Below are positions 45,431 through 54,943 of a stretch of DNA of 64,000 nt, piece after piece (position 1 is the stretch's first letter; every line of letters starts with the position of its first letter). The notes beneath the pieces were generated by a model. That model made no database searches, was not told the DNA's origin, and was given only the letters and a program-made list of their open reading frames with translations. The DNA is taken from positions 744,001 to 808,000 of the forward strand of contig NZ_QJSD01000001.1 in NCBI RefSeq assembly GCF_003313245.1. The letters run 5' to 3'. The stretch is from Primorskyibacter marinus (GTDB lineage Bacteria > Pseudomonadota > Alphaproteobacteria > Rhodobacterales > Rhodobacteraceae). The position numbers were made by a program, and so were the translations under genes.

Positions 45431-45544
45431 GTGCGACATGACGGCGTGAACCAGAACTACGTCAGGTCGCAGTGCGATGGCTTGGATGTGGAGACGCATA
45501 CAAACTCGGAAACGCCCGACGCCTGCTCACCCTCGTCCAAAACG

Positions 45545-45578
45545 AAAAAACCGCGCCAGCCTTGTGGGGCTGCGCGGT
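45545..45578 (-). terminator. Terminator of rpmG
   Basis: Stem ACCGCG-CAGCC/GGCTG-CGCGGT with one bulged base; on the minus strand it is followed by TTTTTTCGTTTTG. It lies 45 bp after the rpmG stop. Confidence 0.83.
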
Positions 45579-45622
45579 CTTGACTGTCGCTGCCACCCGA
45601 ACCGGGCAGCAGGTGCAAGATC

Positions 45623-45790
45623 TTACTTGATCTTGCCTTCCTTGTACTCGACATGCTTGCGCACAACCGGGTCGTATTTACGAACGGCCATTTTTTCGGT
45701 CATCGTGCGCGCATTTTTCTTGGTCACATAGAAGTGGCCCGTGCCTGCGGTCGAGTTCAGGCGGATTTTGATTGTGGTAGGCTTCGCCAT
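45623..45790 (-). CDS. rpmG: 50S ribosomal protein L33
   Basis: A 55-residue ribosomal protein, exactly the usual L33 length. The protein begins [20 protein letters not shown], then [20 protein letters not shown] and ends [14 protein letters not shown]. There are no cysteines, so it is the zinc-independent (C-minus) form. GGAGACGACCC precedes the ATG. It is transcribed alone and ended by a hairpin. Confidence 0.97.
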   Translation of the reverse strand: MAKPTTIKIRLNSTAGTGHFYVTKKNARTMTEKMAVRKYDPVVRKHVEYKEGKIK

Positions 45791-46261
45791 GGGTCGTCTC
45801 CTGCACCGGGCGCGGATGCGTCCCGTGAATATCCTAGAAGCCGCCTTTTACTGCGACACGCGCCCGAGTCAACCAGTTAGCCGGGTATCTCATCGAAAAA
45901 ACCCTGTTTTGCTGTTAGTTGATCCAAAACTGCGCGCCAAGCCACCATTTTTGTTGTCCGACTTGGCGTTTGCGTCAACATAGGTTCGAAGGCAGCCGCT
46001 GAAAGGTCCGGCTTGGCGAAGGTTTCTGCACCTGCGCTTGTGCCCCGTGCTTGGGGTCGGCATGATCGGAACCACGCGCGCGGCACCGAAAACCATGCTA
46101 TGATCTCGCTGGACGCGCTGGACGAAGATCGCACACGGCTTGTGCTACCCTAGGAATGGCTGGAACCCGCCCTCGGCGCGGCTTATCGGGTGCCGGCGGC
46201 ACAGGCCCTGCAAAGCATCCATCCCGGCCCTCGGGCCATTTACTTCAAGGAAGGAAATTTC
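45791..46261. other. Intergenic region with a possible gene fragment
   Basis: A 471-bp gap. It holds the rpmG promoter and the leader of the YCII gene. On the plus strand a frame runs through RGTENHAMISLDALDEDRTR and ends with LVLP and TAG at 46152; it looks protein-like but has no start or recognised family. A minus-strand frame of 85 codons (45877-46134) overlaps it. Neither is called. Confidence 0.4.
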
Positions 46262-46573
46262 ATGCCAAACTTCATCTTTGCATATCACGGCGGCAAAATG
46301 CCCGAGACGGAAGAAGAAGGCGCGGCAGCGATGGCGGCCTGGGAAGCATGGTTCACCGAAATGGGCGAGGCGGTGGCCGATCCCGGAAATCCGGTGGGCA
46401 TGTCCATGACGGTGTCCTCGGGCAGTGTTGCCGACAATGGCGGGGCGAACCCGCTTTCGGGCTACACCATTGTCACGGCCGACAGCCCGGAAGCGGCCTG
46501 CGAGATGGCCAGGGGCTGCCCGATGCTCAAAGACGGCGGCACCGTCGAAGTGGCCCCCATCATCGAGATGTGA
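46262..46573 (+). CDS. YCII-related protein
   Basis: A 103-residue protein of the YCII/DGPF-like dimeric alpha-beta barrel family. The core begins MPNFIFAYHGGKMPETEEEG, then AAMAAWEAWFTEMGEAV and SGYTIVTADSPEAACEMARG, with VAPIIEM at the end. Members often serve as small enzymes or sensors; the function is unknown. A strong AAGGAAGGAAA ribosome site fixes this ATG over an earlier in-frame one. Confidence 0.88.
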   Translation: MPNFIFAYHGGKMPETEEEGAAAMAAWEAWFTEMGEAVADPGNPVGMSMTVSSGSVADNGGANPLSGYTIVTADSPEAACEMARGCPMLKDGGTVEVAPIIEM

Positions 46574-46706
46574 TCCACGCGTCCCGGTCATCTGGCCAGG
46601 GTGCCCATATGAGAACAGCACGATTGGCCTGAACACGGCGGCCCTGTGACCGGCAAGAACGACACCTGCCCTTGAGGCAGCGACGGATGGTTTTGTGGTC
46701 AAATTT

Positions 46707-47128
<422 letters not shown>

Positions 47129-47135
47129 AAGCGAT

Positions 47136-47164
47136 CTGTTAGGCGTTGCGCGCCACCGGGTCAA
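47136..47164 (-). promoter_or_regulatory. Promoter of rnpB overlapping the end of the amidase gene
   Basis: On the minus strand TTGACC and TAACAG are separated by exactly 17 nt. The first base of the P1 helix is 8 nt past the -10 box. The TAA of the -10 is the amidase stop codon. Confidence 0.6.
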
Positions 47165-47843
47165 CGGGATAGTCACGCGCAACCTTCAAAGCCAGCGCTC
47201 TGTCGGCCCGCGACGCGGGCCCCGTGGCGGCAGGGCGATAACGCAGCCGAAAGGCGGCGAGCTTGGTCTCCATATCCGCGTCGGACGTATAGCCAATCGC
47301 TTCAAGCGTCTTGCCAAGATCGTCAAGCTCGGCTGGAGTATTACCGCCCTCAGCCTCCAAATCGTCCACCGGCCAAACCGCAAGCCCCTGTCGCGCCAGC
47401 CGCCGCCAGTCGAAGCGCGGACCGGGATCTATCTTGCGGCCGGGGGCAAGGTCGGAATGGCCGATGACGCGCTCTGGCGGCACCTGCCAGCGCGCCGTGA
47501 TGCCCCGCAACAAATCCTCCAGCGCGGCCATCTGCGGCTCTGGGAAAGGCTCTGCGCCGGTATTGGCCAGCTCTATCCCGACAGAGCGGGAGTTTACGTC
47601 CGACACGCAGCCCCAAACCCCTGCCCCGGCATGCCAGGCACGCATGTCTTCATCGACCAGTTGCCAGACCGTGCCGCGCCGCGAAATCACATAATGCGCG
47701 GAAACCTCGGCCTGCGGATTGCACAGCCAGTCCCGCGCCTCTTGGGCGCTGGTCATTGCGGTATAGTGAATCACCACCATATCCGGCCGGGCACCATCGC
47801 GCCGCGGCCCGAAATTGGGCGAAGGATGCAATAGCGGTGTCAG
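47139..47843 (-). CDS. ampD: AmpD-like N-acetylmuramoyl-L-alanine amidase
   Basis: A zinc amidase of the Amidase_2 (AmpD) family that removes peptides from anhydromuropeptides during wall recycling. Visible are MVVIHYTAMTSAQEARDWL with the first zinc histidine, RAWHAGAGVWGCVSDVNSRS, VGIELANTG, and VIGHSDLAPGRKIDPGPRFD with the second histidine and Asp. A C-terminal helical extension (about 170-234) resembles a peptidoglycan-binding domain. No signal peptide, so it is probably cytoplasmic. No ATG fits: I place the start at CTG, which overlaps the TGA of the upstream gene and matches the family N-terminus (LTPLLHPSPNF). TTG 13 codons upstream is the alternative. Confidence 0.85.
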   Translation of the reverse strand: MTPLLHPSPNFGPRRDGARPDMVVIHYTAMTSAQEARDWLCNPQAEVSAHYVISRRGTVWQLVDEDMRAWHAGAGVWGCVSDVNSRSVGIELANTGAEPFPEPQMAALEDLLRGITARWQVPPERVIGHSDLAPGRKIDPGPRFDWRRLARQGLAVWPVDDLEAEGGNTPAELDDLGKTLEAIGYTSDADMETKLAAFRLRYRPAATGPASRADRALALKVARDYPVDPVARNA

Positions 47844-48538
47844 TTGACCGCGCGCACCGTGCGGAACGGTGCGGGATCCCAAGCGCAGGCATAGCCGTCG
47901 CCATCCGGGTCAAGCCCCTTGCGGTCCTTCTGCGGGCCGCCATTGGCCAGAAAATCCTCTTGCGCCAAATCGGCCGAAGCAAACCGGGCACAGTTGCGTT
48001 GGAATTTCGATTGGGCGTTAAAGCCGGACCGGCTGAAGATCGGTGTCCCCTTGGGGTTGGACGTCCGCAGCGCGTATTCGACGATATTCGGTCCGCTGGA
48101 CCCGCTGCGCGTCGGCAAAGCGGTGGGTTGCACGACCTCGTATTGCGCGCGGTTGCGTGCGATCAGGGCGGCGTCGCTTTCAATGCTGCGTTCGTCGGAC
48201 ACGGCGTTGAAATCGTTCTCGTCGGAAATGCCCGCCGCGTTCGACACAACTTGGGGCGCTGCGTTGGTGGGCGACGCGTTGACTGGTTCTACGCCGGAGT
48301 TTTGTTCGGCGTCGTCAGACAGCGCGGCACGCGCCGCGTCTATCGGATCTGGCGCGCCTTCGGTGATCGGCCCCTGACTGACGGCCGAAACCGGCGGGAT
48401 GGAACTTCCCTCCAGGGCGACGTCGCGTCGGGCGCGATCTTCGTAACTTTCAAAACCGGCCCCCGCGCCGCTATCTGGAATTCCAGGCTGGCAAGCGCCA
48501 AGCACAACCAGCGCCAGACCACTAAGTAAAAGCCGCAT
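47840..48538 (-). CDS. Lipoprotein with Excalibur-like calcium motif
   Basis: A 232-residue predicted lipoprotein. A signal peptide (LLLSGLALVVLGAC) ends in a lipobox, LGAC, so Cys15 would be acylated. The middle (about 20-150) is Asp/Ala/Ser-rich and disordered. The C-terminal segment carries KGLDPDGDGYACAWDPAPFR, like the Excalibur D-x-D-x-D-G-x-x-C motif that may bind calcium. The ATG at MRLLLSG is preceded by AGGA at 7 nt; a second ATG five codons upstream is possible. Its stop overlaps the amidase start, so a link to the cell wall is likely. Function unknown. Confidence 0.82.
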   Translation of the reverse strand: MRLLLSGLALVVLGACQPGIPDSGAGAGFESYEDRARRDVALEGSSIPPVSAVSQGPITEGAPDPIDAARAALSDDAEQNSGVEPVNASPTNAAPQVVSNAAGISDENDFNAVSDERSIESDAALIARNRAQYEVVQPTALPTRSGSSGPNIVEYALRTSNPKGTPIFSRSGFNAQSKFQRNCARFASADLAQEDFLANGGPQKDRKGLDPDGDGYACAWDPAPFRTVRAVN

Positions 48539-48574
48539 TTTGTATCCTGTCATCGGTTCACCGGGTTCCTGCGT

Positions 48575-50062
48575 CTACCACCATTTTCCGGGTTTTGCCA
48601 TAAATCCTGCTGCAGCCTCCAGCGCGTAGGCGGTATTAAGCAAATCGCCCTCTTCCCAAGGCCGTCCGATCAGTTGCAGCCCCATCGGCAGCCCCTGCTT
48701 GTCCTGCCCCGTCGGTACGGAGATCCCCGGCAGACCGGCAAGGTTCACGGTCACGGTGAACACATCGTTGAGGTACATCTGCACCGGATCTGCCTCGGCC
48801 ATCTCGCCCAGACCAAAGGCCGAGGACGGCGTGGCCGGTGTCAGGATCGCGTCGATCCCGGCGGCAAAGACATCCTCGAAGTCTTTCTTGATCAGCGTGC
48901 GGACCTTGCGGGCACGGTTGTAATAGGCGTCGTAGAAGCCCGCCGACAACACATAGGTGCCGACCATGACGCGGCGCTGCACCTCTGGCCCAAACCCTTC
49001 GGCGCGGGTTTTTTCATACATCTCGGTGATGCCGTCACCCTGCGCCAGCGTCGCGCGGTGGCCGTAACGCACCCCGTCATAGCGCGCGAGGTTCGAGGAC
49101 GCCTCCGCCGGGGCGATCACATAATAGGCGGGCAGCGCGTATTTCGTATGCGGCAGCGAAATATCAAGGATCTCTGCCCCGGCATCGCGCAGCATGTCAG
49201 CGCCTTCGGCCCACAGCTTTTCAATCTCGATGGGCATGCCTTCCATCCGGTATTCTGCCGGAATGCCGATTTTCTTGCCATTGATGTCTCCGGTCAGCAT
49301 CGCCTCGAAATCCGGCACTTGCAGATCGGCAGAGGTGCTGTCCTTGGGGTCGTGCCCCGCCATGGCACCCAGCACGATGGCCGCATCACGCACCGATTTG
49401 GTCATCGGGCCCGCCTGATCCAGCGAGGACGCAAACGCCACGATCCCCCAGCGCGAGCAGCGCCCGTAGGTCGGCTTGATCCCGACAGTGCCGGTAAAGG
49501 CCGCAGGCTGCCGGATCGACCCACCGGTATCCGTACCCGTCGCCGCCAGACACAGATCCGCCGCAACCGCACTTGCCGAACCACCCGAAGAGCCGCCCGG
49601 CGTCAGCGCCGTGTCGTCGTTGCCGCGCCGCCAGGGGTTCACGGCATTGCCATAGCACGAGGTTTCGTTGCTGCTGCCCATGGCGAATTCGTCCATGTTC
49701 AACTTGCCCAGCATCACCGCGCCCGCATCGAAAAGCTGCGCCGACACGGTGGATTCGTATTCCGGCTTGAAGCCTTCAAGAATGCGGCTGCCGGCCTGGC
49801 TTGCCACACCTTTTGTGCAGAAAAGATCCTTGATCCCCATCGGGATGCCGCACATACCCGGCGCATCCCCCGCCTTGATCCGCGCATCGGCGGCACCGGC
49901 CTGTTCCAATGCCAGTTCCGGCGTCTTGTGCACAAAAGCGCCAAGCGCATCGGCACCGTCGATGGCCGCAATGCAGGCTTCGGTCAGTTCCACGCTGGTC
50001 ACTTCGCCTGCGCGCATCGCGTCGCGCGCCGCCGCAACCGTCAGTTTTGTCAGATCGCTCAT
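48575..50062 (-). CDS. gatA: Aspartyl/glutamyl-tRNA amidotransferase subunit A
   Basis: A 495-residue amidase-signature enzyme of GatCAB, which converts misacylated Glu-tRNA-Gln (or Asp-tRNA-Asn) to the correct form. The catalytic Ser-cis-Ser-Lys set is in [15 protein letters not shown] (Lys) and [39 protein letters not shown] follows, completing the amidase core. The C-terminal part includes [19 protein letters not shown]. It is fused by one-base overlap to gatC upstream. The gatB gene is not in the window. Confidence 0.97.
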   Translation of the reverse strand: MSDLTKLTVAAARDAMRAGEVTSVELTEACIAAIDGADALGAFVHKTPELALEQAGAADARIKAGDAPGMCGIPMGIKDLFCTKGVASQAGSRILEGFKPEYESTVSAQLFDAGAVMLGKLNMDEFAMGSSNETSCYGNAVNPWRRGNDDTALTPGGSSGGSASAVAADLCLAATGTDTGGSIRQPAAFTGTVGIKPTYGRCSRWGIVAFASSLDQAGPMTKSVRDAAIVLGAMAGHDPKDSTSADLQVPDFEAMLTGDINGKKIGIPAEYRMEGMPIEIEKLWAEGADMLRDAGAEILDISLPHTKYALPAYYVIAPAEASSNLARYDGVRYGHRATLAQGDGITEMYEKTRAEGFGPEVQRRVMVGTYVLSAGFYDAYYNRARKVRTLIKKDFEDVFAAGIDAILTPATPSSAFGLGEMAEADPVQMYLNDVFTVTVNLAGLPGISVPTGQDKQGLPMGLQLIGRPWEEGDLLNTAYALEAAAGFMAKPGKWW

Positions 50063-50349
50063 TATTCCACCACCTTCGGCACCGCAAAGAAGCCTTCGCG
50101 CGCATCGGGCGCGTTCGCCAGAACCTTGTCCTGCTGATTGCCGTCCGTCACGCCATCCTGTCGGCGGGCCAGACGCATCGGAGTGACGGAAACCATGGGT
50201 TCCACGCCATCCACATCCACCTCGTTCAGTTGTTCGATAAAGCCGAGTATGGTGTTGAACTCGTCCGCCAATGCGGGCAGTGCGTCGTCTTCCACTTTGA
50301 TGCGCGCCAGTTTGGCCACACGCGCGGCAGTCTCAAGGTCAATCGACAT
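50062..50349 (-). CDS. gatC: Aspartyl/glutamyl-tRNA amidotransferase subunit C
   Basis: A 95-residue subunit that wraps GatA and GatB. Family pattern: [20 protein letters not shown], then [20 protein letters not shown] and [20 protein letters not shown], with a C-terminal [17 protein letters not shown]. The stop shares one base with the gatA start, so the two are translationally coupled. Confidence 0.96.
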   Translation of the reverse strand: MSIDLETAARVAKLARIKVEDDALPALADEFNTILGFIEQLNEVDVDGVEPMVSVTPMRLARRQDGVTDGNQQDKVLANAPDAREGFFAVPKVVE

Positions 50350-50568
50350 GGAAAGCCTCCGGTTTACAGGTCAGGCCTGCATTTACCGCCCACATGGACG
50401 CCCTGCAAGCAGATGCCGCATATGCCCCGCGCATTTGACCACAAAGCTCTGTTTCATGGTGTTGCCGATGGGCTGTCATTTGCGCGGGCCGCTGCATCAG
50501 CGGCATGGCTGGACCCCTGCAAAAACCGTGCTAGGGTTCGGAAAACGCGGCAAAACTGGAGAGAACAC

Positions 50569-51261
50569 ATGAAGATCATCTGGCTTGGGCACGGATCGTT
50601 CCGCTTCGAGATCGGCGGGCTGACGCTGCTGCTGGATCCGTGGCTGACCGGCAATCCAATGCTGAGTGAAGATCAGCACGACGCGGCCACAGACGGTGCC
50701 ACCCATATTCTTCTGACCCACGGGCATTTCGACCATGTGACGGATGTCCTGCCATTGTCGCGCAAACTGGGCGTGCCGGTGGTGGGACAATTCGATCTGA
50801 TGAATCACTGGGCCGAAAAGGAAGGCATCGAGACCGTCGGCTTCAACAAGGGCGGGACGGTCGATCTGGGCGGCGTGAAGGTGACGATGGTCCATGCCGT
50901 GCATTCCTCGACCTTCGGAACGGAGGATGGGCCGCGCGTGGCGGGCACCGAATGCGGTTTCATGATCGAAGGCGAAGGCCACACGATCTATGCCTCCGGT
51001 GACACGGATGTGATGGCGGATATGAAAATCTTCAACGACCTGCACCAGCCCGACATCGGCATTCTGTCAGCGGGCGGACATTTCACCATGGACATGAAGC
51101 GCGCCGCCTATGCAGCCAAGACGTTTTTCGACTTCAAGACCGTGATTCCCTGCCATTACCGCACCTTTCCGATCCTGGAGCAAAGCGCCGAGGTGCTGGT
51201 AGAGGCGCTGCCCGATGCCAAGGTGATCGAGCCGCAAGTTCTGGAAGCGATCGAGATCTGA
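50569..51261 (+). CDS. UPF0173 metallo-beta-lactamase-fold hydrolase
   Basis: A 230-residue metal-dependent hydrolase of the UPF0173 group. The metallo-beta-lactamase signature is ILLTHGHFDHVTDVLPLSRK. Other conserved parts are IIWLGHGSFRFEIGGLTLLL at the N-terminus, VHSSTFGT, YASGDTDVMADM and the final CHYRTFPILEQ. A GGAGAGAACAC ribosome site precedes the ATG. The natural substrate is not known; it is not a beta-lactamase by placement. It is followed by a glycosyltransferase-like gene. Confidence 0.92.
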   Translation: MKIIWLGHGSFRFEIGGLTLLLDPWLTGNPMLSEDQHDAATDGATHILLTHGHFDHVTDVLPLSRKLGVPVVGQFDLMNHWAEKEGIETVGFNKGGTVDLGGVKVTMVHAVHSSTFGTEDGPRVAGTECGFMIEGEGHTIYASGDTDVMADMKIFNDLHQPDIGILSAGGHFTMDMKRAAYAAKTFFDFKTVIPCHYRTFPILEQSAEVLVEALPDAKVIEPQVLEAIEI

Positions 51262-51381
51262 CAACACGCAAACGCCCCGGCCTGAATGATCTGCAAAGCA
51301 TCGGGCCACGTTGCGCCGCAGGGATTTCAACCTATAGTGCGGGCAAAACCCAAAAGGCACAGAGCGAACGGACGCCCGAAC

Positions 51382-52386
51382 ATGGCCACGCGCGAGCGGC
51401 AGGACCAGACCGTCAATATTCTGATCGTCGGTCAATCCGGACGGTTGCAATACGAGTCGCTGCTCTTTGCAGCCTCGTTGCTGGACGGGCCGGACACCCT
51501 GCCCCACAGGTTGATTCTCGCAGAGCCGCAACCCGGCCCGCTTTGGCCAAACGATCCGCGGATCAAGCAATCCGATGTCCGCGATCTGCTGGAACAGATG
51601 GGGGCAGAGATTCGCCCGTTCGACAGCCAGCATTTTGGCCGGGATTATCCTTACGGCAACAAGATCGAGGCGCTGTCGGTTCTGCCAGAGGATGAGCCGT
51701 TTGTGTTTTTCGACACGGATACGCTGATCCACGGCGATCTGGGCACTGTGCCATTCGATTTCGACCGCCCCGGCGCGTCTTTGCGCTGTGAAGGCACATG
51801 GCCGAAGATAGAGCTGTACGGTCCCGGCTATACAGAGATCTGGCGCGCGCTTTACGACCGGTTCGGGCTGGATTTCGAACGCTCGCTGGACCGCAGCCAG
51901 CCGGATGAATACTGGCGGCGCTACCTCTATTTCAACGCCGGATTCTTCTACTATCGCTGCCCGCGCGTCTTCGGGCAGCGTTTTCTGGACTACGCGCTGG
52001 AGATCCGCGACGCGCCGCCCGCACCATTGGTTTGCCAATCCTTCGACCCGTGGCTCGACCAGATCGCGTTGCCGTTGGTCATTCACTCTCTGGGTGGCGG
52101 TCGCGACAGCCTGCCAGAAGGGTATCTGGATGGTGAGGTGTCATGCCATTATCGCGTCCTGCCGCTGCTTTACGCCCGCGAATCCGACCATGTGGTCGAA
52201 GTGCTGGAACGGATATGCGCGCCCAATCGGCTGAAGAAGGTTCTCAAGCAATATGAGCCGATCAAACGCATCGTCTATCAAGGACGCGGCCGGAAGGTTC
52301 GTGCCCTGTTTGACCAGAACAACCTGCCGACCCGCGAACAAATGATCCGCAATCAGATCAAACGCGAAGGTTTCTGGATGCGCTGA
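51382..52386 (+). CDS. Glycosyltransferase-like protein with a DxD motif
   Basis: A 334-residue soluble protein with the look of a GT-A glycosyltransferase. The N-terminus is a strand-loop (VNILIVGQSGRLQYESLLFA). Then comes GNKIEALSVLPEDEPFVFFD, with the metal-binding DTD (Asp111 and Asp113) at a strand end, followed by LIHGDLGTV. The middle is rich in aromatic residues (RRYLYFNAGFFYYRCPRVFG), as in family acceptor sites. No membrane helix or signal peptide. I do not recognise the family precisely; sugar and acceptor are unknown. The internal ATG at MATRERQD is chosen over a longer open frame. Confidence 0.65.
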   Translation: MATRERQDQTVNILIVGQSGRLQYESLLFAASLLDGPDTLPHRLILAEPQPGPLWPNDPRIKQSDVRDLLEQMGAEIRPFDSQHFGRDYPYGNKIEALSVLPEDEPFVFFDTDTLIHGDLGTVPFDFDRPGASLRCEGTWPKIELYGPGYTEIWRALYDRFGLDFERSLDRSQPDEYWRRYLYFNAGFFYYRCPRVFGQRFLDYALEIRDAPPAPLVCQSFDPWLDQIALPLVIHSLGGGRDSLPEGYLDGEVSCHYRVLPLLYARESDHVVEVLERICAPNRLKKVLKQYEPIKRIVYQGRGRKVRALFDQNNLPTREQMIRNQIKREGFWMR

Positions 52387-52579
52387 ACCGCCAAACTGGC
52401 CGGGCATTGCCTTGGTCGATCTACCATGCCGATCTGATGCGCCCAATGTGTCGGCGTGCATCACCACATAGGAACCATCAGTTCGATTTTCTGACAGCGG
52501 TATTTATCCGCTCCTGTCAGTCCCGGCTGGGCAAAAGTGCTCCCCCGGACGCCCCTTGAACTACAGTTGTTTTTGACCG

Positions 52580-53155
52580 TTATGCAGCTTTTTCCAGCAA
52601 CGTGTAGGTCGAGATCACCTCGCCCGCGACCTGGGCGCGAGCGACCCGACCGGTCTCGGACTTCTTGCCGCGTGCGCCGACTGCCTTCTTGATGAGGCGG
52701 CCCAATTGCTGGTTCAGCGGCGCTTGCGCACGGCCGGGTTTGCCCTCTGCATCTGCGCCAATGGCGATATTATAAAGCTCTGCATATGCCGCGTCCTGAC
52801 TTGCCGAGCGCATGACTGTCAGGATGAAATGCTCGTCAAACCGGCCCGCCGCGTCGATCATGCGCGCTAATTCCACCGTATGATCGATGACGGCGCGCTT
52901 CGCTCGCAACCGCTCTGCCAGTGCATTCCCCGGCTCTGCGTTCTCAAGCACATGGTTTTCCAGAACCTTTTGCATCAGATGGCCAAGTTCCATGCCTTGT
53001 TTCTTGGCTTCATCGGCAAAAAGTTGACGCACGTCGGGTTCCAGGCTGAACGACACTTTCGTGGCCTGAGCGATCCGCCTCAGCCGACGTTTGCGCTTTC
53101 TGGCAACGTCGGAACCGCCTGTCGGGGATGTAGCCGTTTCTTCGTTGATTTCCAT
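52580..53155 (-). CDS. Ribbon-helix-helix-type DNA-binding protein
   Basis: A 191-residue protein I do not recognise by name. Residues 19-27 are basic (RKRKRRLRR). Residues 33-69 look like a ribbon-helix-helix: beta segment KVSFSL, helix EPDVRQLFADEAKKQG, then MELGHLMQKVLENHVLE. The remainder is helical with a basic C-terminal part (QQLGRLIKKAVGARGKKSET). GGAG lies about 8 nt before the ATG. An inverted repeat just upstream suggests autoregulation. It stands alone between a GT-like gene and metY. The pattern is like plasmid or phage partition and conjugation regulators; function not established. Confidence 0.6.
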   Translation of the reverse strand: MEINEETATSPTGGSDVARKRKRRLRRIAQATKVSFSLEPDVRQLFADEAKKQGMELGHLMQKVLENHVLENAEPGNALAERLRAKRAVIDHTVELARMIDAAGRFDEHFILTVMRSASQDAAYAELYNIAIGADAEGKPGRAQAPLNQQLGRLIKKAVGARGKKSETGRVARAQVAGEVISTYTLLEKAA

Positions 53156-53173
53156 GACAGGATCTCCAACTCA

Positions 53174-53192
53174 ACATACAGGGAAAGTATGT
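53174..53192. promoter_or_regulatory. Inverted repeat upstream of the ribbon-helix-helix gene
   Basis: ACATAC, a 7-nt spacer and GTATGT, located 19 bp upstream of the start codon. A typical size for an operator. Autoregulation is inferred from position. Confidence 0.45.
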
Positions 53193-53439
53193 AAAGGGCC
53201 GCCAATCTGTCAACGAAACAGCGCCGAATCCGGCCGTAATGTCGGCACAAGTTTAAACAAAACCAAGGCAAAATGCTGACAGGCGCAGGTGTCGCCGGCC
53301 ACACGCAATAGTCCCCCGGCATTCACTGCGCGTCCCGAAGCCGATCCAGGCAGGCGGCTCTTGATGCTCACAGATATTGTGCGCGCTCGGTGGATACCTT
53401 AGGCATCTCGGGGACAATGCAACGAGGGAGACCAGCTCA

Positions 53440-54732
53440 ATGACAGACGCCCCGAATTACGGCTTCGAAACTCTGCAAATTCATGCGGGTGCGCGGCCCG
53501 ACCCGGCCACTGGTGCGCGCCAGGTGCCGATCTACCAGACCACGTCCTATGTGTTCCGTGACGCAGATCACGCGGCGGCGCTCTTCAATCTGCAGGAAGT
53601 GGGGTATATCTATTCCCGCCTGACCAACCCGACCGTCGCCGCGCTGCAAGAGCGAATCGCGACTCTGGAGGGCGGCGCAGGTGCGGTGTGCTGCTCCTCG
53701 GGCCATGCGGCACAGATCATGGCGCTGTTCCCGCTGATGGGGCCGGGCCTGAATGTCGTGGTCTCCACGCGTCTTTATGGCGGGTCGATCACTCAGCTCA
53801 GCCAAACGATCAAGCGTTTCGGCTGGTCAGCAAAATTCGTGGATTTTGACGATCTTGATGCCGTCTCCGCAGCAATTGACGACGATACCCGTGCCATTTT
53901 CTGCGAATCCATTGCCAATCCCGGCGGCTATATCACCGATCTGGATGCCATCGCCAAGATCAGCGATGCTGCGGGCCTGCCGCTGATCGTCGATAACACC
54001 TCGGCAACGCCCTACCTGTGCCGCCCGATTGAACACGGTGCCACGTTGGTCGTGCATTCGATGACCAAGTATCTGACCGGGAACGGCACCGTCACCGGCG
54101 GATGCATTGTCGATTCGGGCAATTTCGACTGGTCCGCATCGGGTAAATTCCCGTCGCTGTCCGATCCTGAACCCGCCTATCACGGGTTGAAATTCCACGA
54201 AACCTTCGGGCCTCTGGCGTTCACCTTCCACGGCATCGCCATCGGATTGCGCGATCTGGGCATGACACTTAACCCGCAAGCCGCGCATTACACCCTGATG
54301 GGGATTGAAACGCTGTCCCTGCGCATGGAACGCCATGTCACAAATGCCGAAAAGGTCGCTGGCTGGCTGGAGACTCAGGACAGCGTGGAAAGCGTCACCT
54401 ATGCAGGTCTGAAATCCTCGCCCTATCACGACCGGGTAGAGCGGATCTGTCCCAAGGGTGCGGGCGGGTTGTTCACGATCCAGTTGAAGGACGGCTATGA
54501 CGCCTGCATCAAATTCGTCGACAGCCTGGAGATCTTCAGCCACGTCGCCAACCTGGGCGATACGCGAAGCCTTGTGACCCACGCTGCCTCGACAACCCAT
54601 CGGCAACTGTCAGATGAACAACTGGCAGCCGCAGGTGCCGGACCGGATATAGTGCGTATCTCGATCGGCATCGAAGATGCGGACGACCTGATTGCGGATC
54701 TGTCGCAAGCCCTGGAGAAGGCGTCGGCCTGA
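53440..54732 (+). CDS. metY: O-acetylhomoserine sulfhydrylase
   Basis: A 430-residue PLP enzyme of the Cys/Met metabolism family, most like O-acetylhomoserine (thiol)-lyase, which makes homocysteine from O-acetylhomoserine and sulfide. Visible are YGFETLQIHAGARPDPATGA, YIYSRLTNPTVAALQERIAT, the substrate loop LYGGSITQL, IVDNTSATPYLCRPIEHGA, and VVHSMTKYLTGNGTVTGGC with the PLP lysine. The C-terminal SRSLVTHAASTTHRQLS-type segment reads RSLVTHAASTTHRQLSDEQL. The length of 430 favours MetY over cystathionine synthases (about 390). ATG preceded by GGGAG. Confidence 0.93.
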   Translation: MTDAPNYGFETLQIHAGARPDPATGARQVPIYQTTSYVFRDADHAAALFNLQEVGYIYSRLTNPTVAALQERIATLEGGAGAVCCSSGHAAQIMALFPLMGPGLNVVVSTRLYGGSITQLSQTIKRFGWSAKFVDFDDLDAVSAAIDDDTRAIFCESIANPGGYITDLDAIAKISDAAGLPLIVDNTSATPYLCRPIEHGATLVVHSMTKYLTGNGTVTGGCIVDSGNFDWSASGKFPSLSDPEPAYHGLKFHETFGPLAFTFHGIAIGLRDLGMTLNPQAAHYTLMGIETLSLRMERHVTNAEKVAGWLETQDSVESVTYAGLKSSPYHDRVERICPKGAGGLFTIQLKDGYDACIKFVDSLEIFSHVANLGDTRSLVTHAASTTHRQLSDEQLAAAGAGPDIVRISIGIEDADDLIADLSQALEKASA

Positions 54733-54943
54733 AACTGCGGGCGCGCGGGTTGGATACAGCCCGCGCGCCCGTTCGTTCAGAGGAAACGTTGGAAATGCGC
54801 GTGCCGGGCTTGACCCGGCACCTCTTGTTCCCGGCATCGCTTGTTCATCGACACCCAAGCCCTACCCTTGGCGCAGAACAGGGCCCGGACACGTCCCCGC
54901 GAGTCAAAATATCGCGCAACCGCACGGAAGGAAGATCACTGAT

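Noticed and set aside
52491-52520. Hairpin CTGACAG/CTGTCAG after the GT-like gene
   Set aside because: No T-run on either strand; not supported as a terminator. Possibly chance.
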